Origin: Lumbricus rubellus
Taxonomy: Eukaryota > Annelida > Clitellata > Crassiclitellata > Lumbricidae
Direction: 5' to 3'
Assembly (NCBI GenBank): GCA_945859605.1
Contig: OX243822.1
Coordinates: 9,690,966 to 9,754,965 of the forward strand
Length of the DNA stretch: 64,000 bases
The position numbers and the translations under genes are program-made. This document shows positions 1-10,562 of the stretch, piece after piece (position 1 is the stretch's first letter; the number at the start of each line of letters is the position of its first letter). A model generated the notes under the pieces. That model was not told where the DNA came from. It ran no database searches and saw only the letters and a list, made by a program, of their open reading frames with translations.

Positions 1-96
1 CATATTAATGCACAATTGCACATACATAATGATGCACACACATACATACATTTAAATACACGCATGCAATAAACAATCTCCTGTCAATATACCTAC

Positions 97-1267
97 CTCC
101 GAACGCTCTGGACACCGCCTTAACATCAATCCACGTGTGACACCCAAGATGGTAGAGATGCAACTGGTCGTCATAGCAGGTCTCGATGTCATGGTGGACG
201 TGGATGTTACCACCATGGATCACCATGTAGTTGCTGAGGATCATCGCCTGGTGGAACGCACGTTTCTTCGGTGCGTTCGGCGACAGTGCGTTGAAGCCGA
301 GCTCGCTCCACCACTGCTCGTCGACGTGGAACGCGTGCAGTGCGTTCTTACGCTTCGGGAACCGTGCGTTGTCCGTCATGAACCCGCCGAAGACGAGCAG
401 CGACCTGGACTCGCGGTGGAACACCGTGGAATGCCCGACGAGGTGCAGCTCCGACTCCTTCCCGCCCCGCGTCGTCACCCGCTCCCAGTGTTCCGCCCCG
501 TCGACCCCCACCCGATACATGTCCCCGAGGAACTGCCCGCCGGACGTTCGCCCGCCGAAAAGATACAGATACGCATCGTCGACCGCCGTCAGGGTGTGGC
601 CTGCGACCGCGGTTGGCTGCACGCCGCTCGATTCGGCCAACCGTGTCCAGGAGAGTGACTCCACCATGAACATCCACAGGTCGTTGGCGTGCTCCCCGCT
701 TTCCAGGATGCCTCCGAACATGTAGAGCGCATCGCCAATCGCGGTTATCGCGTGCGCGTGACGGGCGGGTGGCCACGGATCGGAGCGCGTTACAGTACTC
801 CAGGCGTTCGAGATTCCTGATCCAAAACAGTAGAACGATAGATCGTCGAATAACTCGTTCAGACTGTTGCCCCCAAACACGTAGAGGCAGTTTGACGATT
901 GCACAAAAGCGCCCGCGTGTCCGGCGCGCGGCCGAAACGTGCTGGTCGCGGGCAACACGGTGTGCCAACCGGACACGTTCGTTGACTGGTTGACGGGCAA
1001 CCCGCAGTCGTAGCCGAACCAACCGGGGTTGCACTGGCACGCGTAGGCCATGTAGTTGCAGACGCCGTGCGCGATGTCCCCGCAGAGGTTGGGGCAAAGT
1101 TGGACCTCGCAGCCGATGCCCGTGTAGCCCGGGTCGCAGAAGCACGCGTGCGTTTCGTTGTTGCATACGCCGTTGCCATTGCATCCGTACGGACAGTTAG
1201 TGACGTTGTAGTGTGCGTAGAAGCCGGTGAGGACGTAGTTGCGGTCGCTGAAGAAGTAGATGAGCAT
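97..1267 (-). CDS. MEGF8: MEGF8-like protein, exon 3 (end of CUB, EGF-like, kelch repeats); gene partial in window
   Basis: This is the third coding exon (390 codons plus one base) of a large secreted or membrane glycoprotein of the MEGF8/attractin family. It starts in phase 0 after an acceptor TTTCAG and ends at a GTAGGT donor at 96. It encodes the end of a CUB domain (FFSDRNYVLTGF), two Cys-rich EGF-like modules (CNGNGVCNNETHACFCDPGY, then C-x3-C and CQCNPGWFGYDC), and then at least five kelch blades with repeated FGG/GG turns and aromatic strands (YVFGGNSLNELFDDL, YMFGGILESGE, YLFGGRTSGG, LVFGGFMTDN, MVIHGGNIHVHHD). The order CUB, EGF, kelch directly after the signal peptide fits MEGF8 better than attractin. 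In vertebrates MEGF8 acts in Hedgehog and BMP signalling with MGRN1-type ligases (family knowledge). About 516 of the expected 2,700 or more residues are in the window; the rest lies beyond the left edge. Confidence 0.9.
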
Positions 1268-2463
1268 CTGAAACGTCAAGATTGTCAGCTCAAGTTACTA
1301 AAATGTCGTAGCATCTGGCAATTTTAAATAGTGTACAACAGCTTGTGTAATTCTCTTTGGAATACTCTGTCTCCATCTACTCGGTCTCAACTTCTAACTG
1401 GTAACCCCTCCTCCTCATTTTCTTTCCTCAAAACTCATTTTTTCTCTTGTGGCCTTGCGCACTGGGAGCACCTCAGAACGGTTCACCCTAGTAGAGGCGC
1501 TGTATAAATGTTTTGATACAATACAATACAATTCAATGTTCTTCCTTTGCCACCCAGATGAGCTGTTGGTGGTTAATCATGTTTGTTCAGTTTACTTTAT
1601 TTCAGGCTTTTGTGCGTTGTATCGTATTGTATGTGACCATTTATTTTTATCCAAGGCTGGATCGGGAGCGCTCCTGAGTAGAGTGAACTGATGCGGTGAG
1701 TCCATTCCATAGAGATGGACCTATGCAGGCAAGGGATCTGGATTGAGCCATGGCGGTCCTGATGCAGGGTACAGCGCTCGTGAATAAGCTGGTGCCCCAC
1801 GCTTGGCTTTCAAGTAGCGCTTTAGAAATTTCGAGTTTACGATTACGATTACAAAAAGGTCATAATTTATTGATGTCAGTTTTATTTTTTATTAATATCA
1901 TTAATCAATAATTACCATTATGATCGTGTTATCATTATTTTTACTATTATTATTACACAATAATGCCATTATACATATATTATTATATTATCATTATTAC
2001 AAACATTTTAAACGCACATAAGGCCCCCCAAAAAATGCCGATCCCCACAATAATGTTAGGTATCCATCCTCTTGAAAAATAATGAGAAATGTTTAGCATC
2101 TTACGGTAGAAGAAAGTGTTTTGGAAAAACCACTGATAGCCATTCTAAACCCACCATTACTTGTGGTGAGCATCATAATGAGTACTCATGCACTTAACTA
2201 GAAAAAAAACATAATTTTCATTGTGTGAAAAGCATTTCAAATCAGAACCATTGCTGAATATGACTGATTAAAAAGGACAAAAAGCAACTTGTGACAGGTT
2301 TTGAGCCCACGTGTCACATGTTTGTAGTATCACAATTCTGCGGGGCCTATCAATTACCGATAAGCAACTTTCCAGGGTCACTGTGCAGTGGCTTGAACCT
2401 CTTTGATAATATAGACTCATACATGTATGCAACCATCCAGTTACATGGCACAGAGTGAATCGC
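1268..2463. other. MEGF8 intron 2, repeat-derived sequence
   Basis: No coding exon is visible. Around 1440-1530 and 1640-1690 there are pieces reading GGGAGCGCTCCTGAGTAGAG or similar followed by a GCGCTATAT-like end. They resemble the 3' portions of the SINE/LINE-related repeats seen at 61640-61740. The remainder is AT-rich intron. Confidence 0.4.
1776..1850 (+). repeat. Dispersed repeat, 'GTGAATAAGCTGGTGCCCC' family, copy 1
   Basis: The sequence CGTGAATAAGCTGGTGCCCC is followed by GCTTGGCTTTC, a TAGCGCTTTAGAAATTT segment and a TTACGATTACGATTA tail. Related copies occur at 15686-15765, 17092-17172, 46519-46592 and, inverted, at 53212-53262. The shared 3' tail of short TTACGA units suggests the 3' end of a retroelement. 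The family is not identified. Confidence 0.6.
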
Positions 2464-2675
2464 CAGGGCTGTTTTTAAGGAATTTTTAGAACTGCACAAT
2501 TCCTCTTTTTCTTTCCCATCCTCAATGGTAAAATTACCCGCAATGGGTGGAAAATGGTCTTTTTCAAGTTCAACTAGTTTTAACTGCACAGAAATGCTTC
2601 TACAACTGCACAAATCCATTTACAACTGCACATTTGTGTACATTTGTGTACAACTGCACGTTAAAAAAAGCTCTG
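2464..2675 (+). mobile_element. hAT-like MITE, family A copy 1
   Basis: A 212-bp element beginning CAGGGCTGTTTTTAAGGAAT and ending AAAAAAAGCTCTG. It is flanked by near-identical 8-bp duplications, TGAATCGC (2456-2463) and CGAATCGC (2676-2683). It is rich in 'AACTGCACA' motifs and has no coding capacity. A related copy with a perfect 8-bp duplication is at 23867-24062 and an inverted copy at 55559-55751. CAGGG-type termini with 8-bp duplications are typical of hAT transposons. It lies within MEGF8 intron 2. Confidence 0.8.
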
Positions 2676-2779
2676 CGAATCGCAATACCTACGTCCTACT
2701 GCACCCCATTACAACACCATATCCCAATACAATAGGCAGTACTAAGTATTATATGGGTAGTACTTATAATAGTACTCAC

Positions 2780-2931
2780 TTTGCCTGACTGTGCTAGGAC
2801 TCGATCGGGTGTTGTCTTGCCGCTGAATGTTCCAAGCAGCGGACTGTTATATGAGTTGCCATCGTATATGAACAGATAGTCGTATGCGCATTCCGTGTGC
2901 ATCGATACGAAATTGAGCATAATAAACTGTC
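2780..2931 (-). CDS. MEGF8: MEGF8-like protein, exon 2 (CUB domain core)
   Basis: A 152-nt exon encoding the CUB core, FIMLNFVSMHTECAYDYLFI followed by YDGNSYNSPLLGTFSG. The TECxYDYLFxYDG string is the hallmark CUB Ca-binding/Cys motif. The acceptor is CCAG before 2931 and the donor GTGAGT begins at 2779. The phase-1 start matches exon 1 (restoring a Gly codon) and the phase-0 end matches exon 3, so the spliced reading runs ...SGK-MLIYFFSD... without a gap. Confidence 0.9.
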
Positions 2932-3009
2932 CTGGATTACCTGTATGAAATCAAACGTACTTTTCGAATCAGTACCACCAGTCAGCATACTAAATAATAT
3001 CAATTGGTT

Positions 3010-3215
3010 ACAAAATGAAAATGAGTCGATAAATCAATCAAAGAATAAATTAACCAAATAATAAATCAATTAGTCAATAAATTAATCAAACAATAAATTA
3101 ATCAAACAATAAATCAAAAAGTCAATAAATCAATAAGGCAATGTATTAATTCCCGAATGAATGAAATCAATCAGCAGTTCAATCAATAATAAACCAATCA
3201 ATTCAATAAATCTCT
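3010..3215. repeat. AT-rich degenerate tandem repeat in MEGF8 intron 1
   Basis: Repeated variants of AATAAATCAATCAAAC / AATAAATTAATC follow each other for about 200 bp. This is low-complexity satellite-like DNA with no coding potential. Confidence 0.7.
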
Positions 3216-4241
3216 AACAGAAACATTCACCAGTGCCGAGTAAATGCCTAATCTCACTTTACAATATTAGTCATTTTGTGAGGCGGTTTTATGTCGCAAG
3301 CATGTACATCTGAGATATAGTCAATTTTGCCTCAAAATGGGTCATCAGGTCAATTTTTACTTTTGGGCATTTTCGTTCAGCACAGTATCTGACCTTCTAA
3401 TTTTCTGAATTTTTTCAGCACCGTTAATTTCCGACTGCAAATATTATTTATTATTTATTAATTCTAATAATGAATTTGTTAAAGCATATAATGACTGAAA
3501 AGTTTACATTTTAGCCTGTTTTTGACATCATTTTATCATGGGAAACAAGCTGGTACCCCTATTCAAAATGGTATCGCCTGAAAGCTTGGCCTTTCTACAG
3601 CTCTTCTTGATACGGGCACATAAATTATGCTAATGAATTCTTAAAGGCGTACGGGTAGTGAGAATATTATGAATAATAATGACTTTTCAAACTGAGCTTG
3701 CATTGGTCAGGCATCTGATCAGAATACTGCAGCCACATTGGCTGAAAACTTGGCGCGTGACTGTTCCTTTAAATCTTACGCCCGGCATGCTCAGTTTCAC
3801 CTTGACCTTATTCACAAAGACTGTTTAGATGCTGGCATATAGAATAATCCTATATAGTCCATTCAAAATATTCGAAATGGCACAGAAAAAGATCACAAAG
3901 AGAGTGCTTCACGGTTACTAAACAATAAAAGCGAATTTGACCTTTCAAATTTCGAGGCACTGGCTGATTGGTCGAAAGATTTAAGCAATAACTTTGGCTG
4001 TGATTTTCTCAAAATATACGCAACCGAATGCTGAAGCTTCAAACAGTCATAACGTTGTCAAATGATGGCCAATTTTAACGGATTATAGCTCATTTTAACA
4101 AGAATGATCAATACTATCAGAATGCATCAAAACCTCATTTTTGATTTTGGTAAGCCTCACTTTGTAAAACCGCATCACAATTGTCTAGCATCATTGCTAC
4201 ACTATGTAGCCTAACAATGAAAGTTTGGTGACACTGTTTAC

Positions 4242-4467
4242 CCTGTATAAGCCATTCGCAGTGCGCTGACGGAGGGTAGTCTCCCTGGCCATCCGTTATC
4301 ACCCCATATGGGGCGGTCAGCACCTCCCGCCCACTGCAAGACTGCGATGCAGCAAGACTCTGTAGTGAACCGAGACATAGAAGAACCATGAACGTCGCTA
4401 CTGGCCACCCCAGTATAACTGGAGTGCCACCGCTCTGTGGCCAATTGGCCAACCACATGGCCATCAT
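4242..4467 (-). CDS. MEGF8: MEGF8-like protein, exon 1 (signal peptide and start of CUB)
   Basis: First coding exon. Two adjacent Met codons (4467 and 4464) open the frame, followed by a hydrophobic stretch (VILGWPVATFMVLLCLGSLQ) typical of a signal peptide, with likely cleavage near LAASQS before CSGREVLTAPYG. The mature part begins the CUB domain (ITDGQGDYPPSAHCEWLIQ), and the exon ends in phase 1 at a GTAAAC donor at 4241. Upstream to about 5.7 kb I see no further coding exon. The 5' UTR and promoter are not defined. Confidence 0.85.
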
Positions 4468-5756
4468 GAAGTGAACCTATTCAAACAACAGGCAATAAGG
4501 TTACATGACAAAAGGTAAAGCGGTCGCTAGAATACTGAGAAATTTATGAGAATTCCACACTAGTCCTCAACCGTGAAACAGAACTTGAAAATGAAAGGAA
4601 TTTTTTTACGTAAACAATGTAGTCGTATGGAGTTAAATCAATCTAAAAAATCATACTGCAATGCTCAATGTCCTGGCATGTCAGCTGCACATTTGTTTAA
4701 TGGTAAGTTTCTGCTTAACGACTCGTTTAAACTGAAAATGAAAAACATGGTATCAAAATACCATGATAATTAAAGTCAAAATTACCATGCTCATTTATAA
4801 GAGCAATGAGGTAATGTTCTCTGGGTTCTGAAGTAACAAATGCAGAGCATCAAAAGTCAATTAAATCTTAACACACGAAACAGTACAAATGAAATCGAGG
4901 GTGCAATCCGCATCTGCTAAATTATGCAAAGCATATAATTATGCCTTAAGCATTATACAGACTGCTTGAGAGTACCTAAGAGAGTTTATACGTCACACCC
5001 AGTATGCTCAAAGAGCTCAGTATACTCGGTCTGGAGGCGCGTAACGTATCCTGAGTGGTCCATATTTACGACCAGCGCTACATAATTTACGCAGTTACAC
5101 TAAAATATCATCATCAGCTTCACGGTATCAGGTTTCACTCACCTCTCACAGAATCTCATATTTTTGTATTCGCATCTTCCAAATCCCTTTGGACGGTTAG
5201 TAGTGTAGTCCAATTTATATAGCGCAGGATTATAGTCGCAGTCTACAAAGAACCTCTGGCTGACTGCACCCGCTTCACACTAACTCCACACAGACTTTCA
5301 TACATTAATAATCACGTTTGAATGTATCGTTCATAAAAGTCTTTATACAAGGTTATTAGAATAATTTTTCATAAGTTTCGCCAATATTTGGAGACATTTC
5401 GGAGACCGATGAAGTAAGTCTGCCATCTTCTATTTAATATTTATATAACGGTTGCTACGGGTAGCTCGATTAATCCCCTAACTAATTACCCCAACTAATC
5501 GCTATCGATAAATTATTATGCAGACAATGCATTAGGCCTAGGCCTAATAATCTAGGAAAATCGTAGGGCCTATCGTAATATCGTATTGTATTTTCAGTTA
5601 GGCCTATATATAATCAACATCGACAGACGGTTGCCTCTTTACATTTGCGAGGCTCAATTGTTTAATTATAAAGTTTGCAATATTCGTATTCCACGACACA
5701 ACACTATCCTATGTAGTCGAGTAAAATACCAATAATACCAACTCATTTAGTATAAG
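4468..5756. other. Intergenic DNA upstream of the MEGF8-like gene
   Basis: No convincing exon, RNA gene or transposon ends are seen. The region is AT-rich and contains TAGGCCTA-type motifs near 5532-5610. It should contain the MEGF8 promoter, but I cannot point to a core element. Confidence 0.4.
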
Positions 5757-5779
5757 TCAGTAATTTCTTCAGCATTTGA

Positions 5780-6060
5780 TAGATAATTATATTTGAAATG
5801 CACACGAGAAATGCAAAGTACGCAGAGCTTAAGGAAATTATGTAATATTTGATCAAAATTTGTATGCGATCGACGTAAACAAAGTTGAGCGATAATATGT
5901 GATTTTCTGTATACCCCAGGGATATGAAGCGTATACGCAAATACTTCTGAAATGCCTTCAACGAAGACGTTGGTATCATTACCCGGTGATGGGTGCTAAT
6001 TCCCAGTTTTATGCATAAATCCATAGATTTCTTAGAAGTTTTGATCGCAATTAATGCCAC
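5780..6060 (-). pseudogene. Decayed second copy of the 3' end of the XPG-like nuclease gene
   Basis: On the minus strand this segment is a diverged copy of the C-terminal coding part and 3' UTR of the gene at 6517-11997. The stretch around 5975-6058 matches 6703-6797: 'GATGGGTG(C/T)TAATTCCC', 'TTTGCATAAATCC' and 'GCCA(C/T)GTTGT' are shared. The stretch 5780-5860 matches 6329-6410 (ATAGATAATT, AAATGCACA, AAGAAATGCA, CTTAAGG). An open frame over 5743-6060 survives by chance. The shared left boundary near 5780/6329 may mark the end of a mobile or duplicated unit. Confidence 0.7.
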
Positions 6061-6516
6061 GTTGTACCCTACTGACTGTTAAAAGTTAAACACTAGCCAA
6101 AACAAGTATCTGAAATGCATTTATTTATGGAACAAAGTCGTAAATAAAACACAGTACTCAAAATTCTTCAACCTGAGGCATGTTAATATCACTGCAATTT
6201 TGTTTATTTCACTTATTTAAAAACACTAGCATTGATTAGTTGGAAGTACTCTATATACTGAAATGCTCAAACAATACGGAATAAAAGCAACTTGTTTAGT
6301 GTAAATGTTCAATTTTGTCACCAACCAATAGATAATTGTATTGAAAATGCACATAAGAAATGCACAGTACACAGAACTTAAGGTTATTTTGTAATACTTT
6401 ACACAATTTGTCTAGATTATGGGCACCTGACAGTGTGCCGACACATTACTATTTTGTTATTGCACTGAAAAATCAAACTGAAGAATAATTTTTCTGTCTA
6501 TGTGCTTTAGGTTTCA

Positions 6517-9500
6517 CTAGTTTTCTTCATTGCACATGCTTTGAGAGTCAATTGTCTGACTGTTGTCACATTCACCTCCACATTTGCAGTGAATGGTGCA
6601 TGGTAACCTCTTCTTTGAACAATTACAAGAAGAGCAAAGTGGTTCAGCTTTTGCACAATTGCATTTAATTTCTTTCAAAAGTTCAGGTGGTGCTGGGTCC
6701 ATATCGGTAATGATGGGTGTTAATTCCCCTTTCCTTTGCATAAATCCGAACTGTTCTTTTTGAAGCTTTGATTGCAGGTAGTGCCATGTTGTGACCTGCA
6801 AATGTACTCTTAGATTATGAAAATATGCTGATCTTGATGTTGGAGGTAATCGCTCCAACGGCACATATTTCCTAGACAGCATATTGAAATACCGAAGCTC
6901 GTCCAGACTAGTGACTGAATGCTTAGCACCATATATCGCCAAAATAAACTTCTCTCCTGCCTTGGTAACAGCATCTGTCGTTGCTTCCATGCATCCAAAT
7001 ATCAACATTTCCTTCTGTAGTTCAATTGAATTTTCCAGTAATTTCATTGGCTTCAGTTTTCCAATGCCGAAGAAAGAAGATGTAGTGTCGCATCCAGACA
7101 TGGCATGTAAGAATGGCAGGCACGCACAGACTGCATCTCCTAGTGCATCGTGTGCCATTCTTATGTCTATGAATTTCGATTTTGTTTGCATGTAAATGAA
7201 GTATCCTGATTGATAATGATGTATCAGTAACACCAAAATATCTGTGTCCTCTGAAATAACTTTGACTTTCTCACCTGTGCCAGCAAGCAGGACAGCTCTC
7301 TGAACGATAACCACATCGGCATCTCCCTCATCGCCAGCATGAGTGACTTGTATGTGTCGTTCAGAGAGATATTTGGCAAGTATGAATAAATAATTCTGTT
7401 TGTTTCTCTTGTTTGCCAGGAAAGCAACTTTATTGCCAGGAATCGGAGTACTTTCATTAAGGACAACATCCGCAGAACATGATGTATGCAGTCTGCGTCT
7501 TTTTTGTTCATGATCCTTAGTGGTTGAAGTTTCGTAACTGTCAAAGATCATGTGAACTTCTTTGCAATTTTGTTTCATGTAATGTAGAACAATGTGCTTG
7601 AAAAAAAGAGCACATGAATCGTTGATGGTGCCTACTTTAGGCCAAGGAAGTTGCTGTAACACTGCACAGCCATCTACAACTACTACAGATGCTTCAACTT
7701 CAGACGGTAAACAAATTGTAGCACTTCGAGCCAGAATATATTTCGCAAGTTGTGACTTCTGAGACTTGCGCATATTGCCATCATCAGTGAAAAGTGCTGG
7801 GGCCACTGTTGAAAGTTCGAACGAGTATAATTTTGGATCAATCTGTTGAGAACAAGAAGCTATTGCGATCAAACGTTGACTTAACTCTGCCGATGACACA
7901 TACATCTTATCATTCGGACTCAAAATCAAGGCTTTCTTCATAACTGAAAAAGTGACAGCCTGCTCATTTCTTTTAAGAGTAGCATGTGCAATTGACTTTC
8001 CAGTTAGAGATCTATGAATGCTTTTCCCAAGTTCTTTCGCACAATCAACGTTCACTCGATCATCCGCTACAACTCCAGTTGATATGTTTACCAAGCAATT
8101 GTCATCCTTGCCTTGGAATGGATTGTGACTTCTTAGGAAGTTCAGAAACTTTCCCGTATCTCTGACGTCTTGTTTCAACCTAGCAGCTGCAATGTCCCGA
8201 TGCTGTGTGGACCATGTTCCAGATAAATTTCCAGTTACTGTTCTCAAATTGTCAGAATATTGTGCTAAAATATGAGCAGCCAAGAGCCACACTGTTCGGG
8301 CTGTTTCTCTGTGCGTGATGTTTACGAGACCACCAGTAGTCTTTCCAGATCGCATCAGGCTCTGCTCTATCACCATATCGGACCATGTTCCACTCCAAAA
8401 CAGTGATGTGTTTCGTCGAACAGTGAAGAAGCCTTTTTCAAACGGTTCTACCAAGCATTTGCACAGATTCTGTGCATCCTGAAGATAGAGGCGACAGCAT
8501 TTTGTGTAGTTGTTGTGCCCTGCTGCTGCGAAGTAAGGAAGCATATCCTGGGTTGACTTCAAATGCAGTTGCCAATTGCCTGTTCTTTCTGCAGTTATGA
8601 ATAGCCGACAGATGCTCACGAATTCCATAAACAAGATCCATAATTTACCTGTTCTCGATTTACATTGTGCAACTTTCAAATCACTGAAAATCCTATACAA
8701 TTCTTGAACTGATGGGTCATCCACAACATCATTCAACTGACAGTTGCCCAACATCAGATCATCAGAAACCTTTTCAAGGTGTTGCAAAAGTTCAGAACTA
8801 ATATTTTGCCTACCGATTTCACTATCTTCCATTTCGATATCTGGCCAGCTTTCAAGGACCTCTTCTTCAACACCTAAAATTGGCACTTCTTCAGACAATG
8901 AATTAGAGAAACCGGTTCCTTTTTGAGGATCTACATACACTGTTTCATGCTCCTCGTTGAAGAAATCAATGTCCAAATCATCTTGGTTTTCTAAGAGATG
9001 ATCAGAAATTTCAGTGTCATCTTCTTCTTCTGAAGTCGGCTCAGATTCACGTCTTGATGATAACAAGAGGTTGTGTAATGCATTGTCCAATAGGAGACAA
9101 GCCCGAAGGGTCCTTGCATAGGATTTACCTGAAATCATCTTCCTAATGGAATTGTGAGCATAAACTTCGGCCCAAACATCCTCCAAACCACTGTCTTCCA
9201 TCAATTTGCAACCAGCTCCGAGGAAAGACATCAGCTGGTGAAATCCTCCAAGACGCACAAACATGTTTTGAAATTCCAATGCATTTTCTGTTTTTATACA
9301 ATACGCTTTGTAGTACAGTGGCTGATCGAAAGTTAAAACCGAACAGTGCTGTTCAACGCTCCGTGCCTGCTTTGCAACAAAGACCATTGTAGAGTACACA
9401 GCTTCCCATGTTGCTGGGTTTAATGGAATCATTGGATCATAGATGACATTTGTACATGTAACGGGTCCCTTTGCAGCCTTGGACATAAAGCCCTGCCAGT

Positions 9501-9716
9501 TTGGAGTCATTCCCTGGAACTTTGATGACAGAAGCCAAAGGCTGTCAATGTATTTGAACTTGTCGGTAGAGATAGTAACAGGTTGTAACTCTTTGAAAAT
9601 GACTTCTGAGATCTTGCCCTTCAGTGATTGTTTATATGGACGAATCAGTTCGACAAAACTGCCAGCTGTGATGATATCAGAAGTAGACACTTTCTGCTTT
9701 TTTATCGATATTGTTT
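6517..9716 (-). CDS. XPG/FEN1-like nuclease protein, exon 2 (nuclease domain and Cys-rich tail)
   Basis: This exon of 1,066 codons (stop included) opens after a TTACAG acceptor and is read in phase with exon 1 at 10563-11997; there is no ATG at its start. The first ~600 residues are a conserved-looking but unassigned domain with an acidic stretch (SEEEDDTEISDHLLENQDD). A 5'-nuclease (PIN/XPG) signature follows: VVVDGCAVLQQLPW near 7675, HMIFDSYETSTTKDHEQKRR near 7515-7560, GDEGDADVV near 7320-7345, VISEDTDILVLL near 7225-7255, and SGCDTTSSFFGIGKLKPMKL near 7045-7105. These supply the acidic residues and the helix-turn-helix Gly-rich turn of FEN1-type enzymes. The C-terminus has a Cys cluster (CNC-x6-CSSCNCSKKRLPCTIHCKCG) like a tesmin/CXC zinc module. 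Function unknown; it could be a host gene or part of a selfish element. Confidence 0.75.
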
Positions 9717-9904
9717 CTGTAATGAAATAGTTTAAATATGCTACTTGGCATACAATCAGGGTTGATAATGCAATGTACTAACAGCCTACGAAATAGATAA
9801 AAGTAAAGTAACGTTGCTGCTCTAAATGTTGAAATCTGCAAGTCTTGTAAAAAAATTTATCAGTAACCCATCTTCAAACTTTCAGATATTCAGAAATAGA
9901 CGAG

Positions 9905-10267
9905 TTTACAAGCCAAATTTCTTCTTGATTTATATCTTGTTGATTGCATCATTAAATAGTCCATCCTCATTCAACCAGGCTTTGGACTGGCACTGTTAAC
10001 TAACACAGTATTACTGTGGCAGTTAGCAGTGGCTGAGTTAACTATTCTCCACAACTCACATTGTTTTTTTGACATTTCACCTGATTTATTTTTGTTTTTA
10101 ATTTACAAGCCAAATTTCTTCTGGAATTATATCATGTTGATTGCATCATTAAATAGTCCATCCTCATTCATCCAGGCTTTGGACTGGCACTGTTAACTAA
10201 CACAGTATTACTGTGGCAGTTAGCAGTGGCTGAGTTAACTATTCTCCACAACTCACATTGTTTTTTT
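9905..10267. repeat. 197-bp tandem duplication inside the nuclease-gene intron
   Basis: The unit at 9905-10071 (TTTACAAGCCAAATTTCTTC ... CACATTGTTTTTTTGA) recurs at 10102-10267 with few differences, an offset of 197 bp. The whole lies in the intron between the two coding exons. The high identity implies a recent duplication. Confidence 0.9.
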
Positions 10268-10371
10268 AACAATTATTTATGTTTTAAAGCATTTTCTTTA
10301 TAAAATTTACATTGTATTGTATTTATCTGACCATTTAAAAAGCGCTTCTGTCAGCCAGAGCCTTTCAGAAG

Positions 10372-10436
10372 GGTTCCCAATGGTTTTCAACCCCCGAGAG
10401 AACAGGCCCCAATGGTTTTCAACCCCCGAGAGAAAA
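10372..10436. repeat. Short direct repeat near the nuclease-gene donor
   Basis: CAATGGTTTTCAACCCCCGA followed by GAGAA and AGGC occurs twice in succession with a spacer of a few bases. A run of 16-17 G residues lies just to the right (10502-10517). No function is assigned. Confidence 0.8.
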
Positions 10437-10562
10437 GGCAGGTTTTTAAACGAGAGAAAGACGAGGAAAAACTGTCAGAGAGGATGACAGAGCGAGCTTA
10501 TGGGGGGGGGGGGGGGGAGTTCATTCCATAGGAATGTACGCTATTGCTAAAATGTGACATAC

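Noticed and set aside
348..1184. Overlapping minus- and plus-strand frames over the MEGF8 exon
   Set aside because: Only frame 97-1267 minus shows EGF and kelch motifs and joins to exons with correct phase; the others are GC-rich shadows.
4573..4773. 66-codon plus-strand frame
   Set aside because: No domain, no codon bias, no splice partner.
10498..10562. Poly-Pro C-terminus of the zinc-binding protein
   Set aside because: The stretch follows a good GTATGT donor, and the Pro codons come from a G-run; splicing to 9716 gives a long conserved-looking product.
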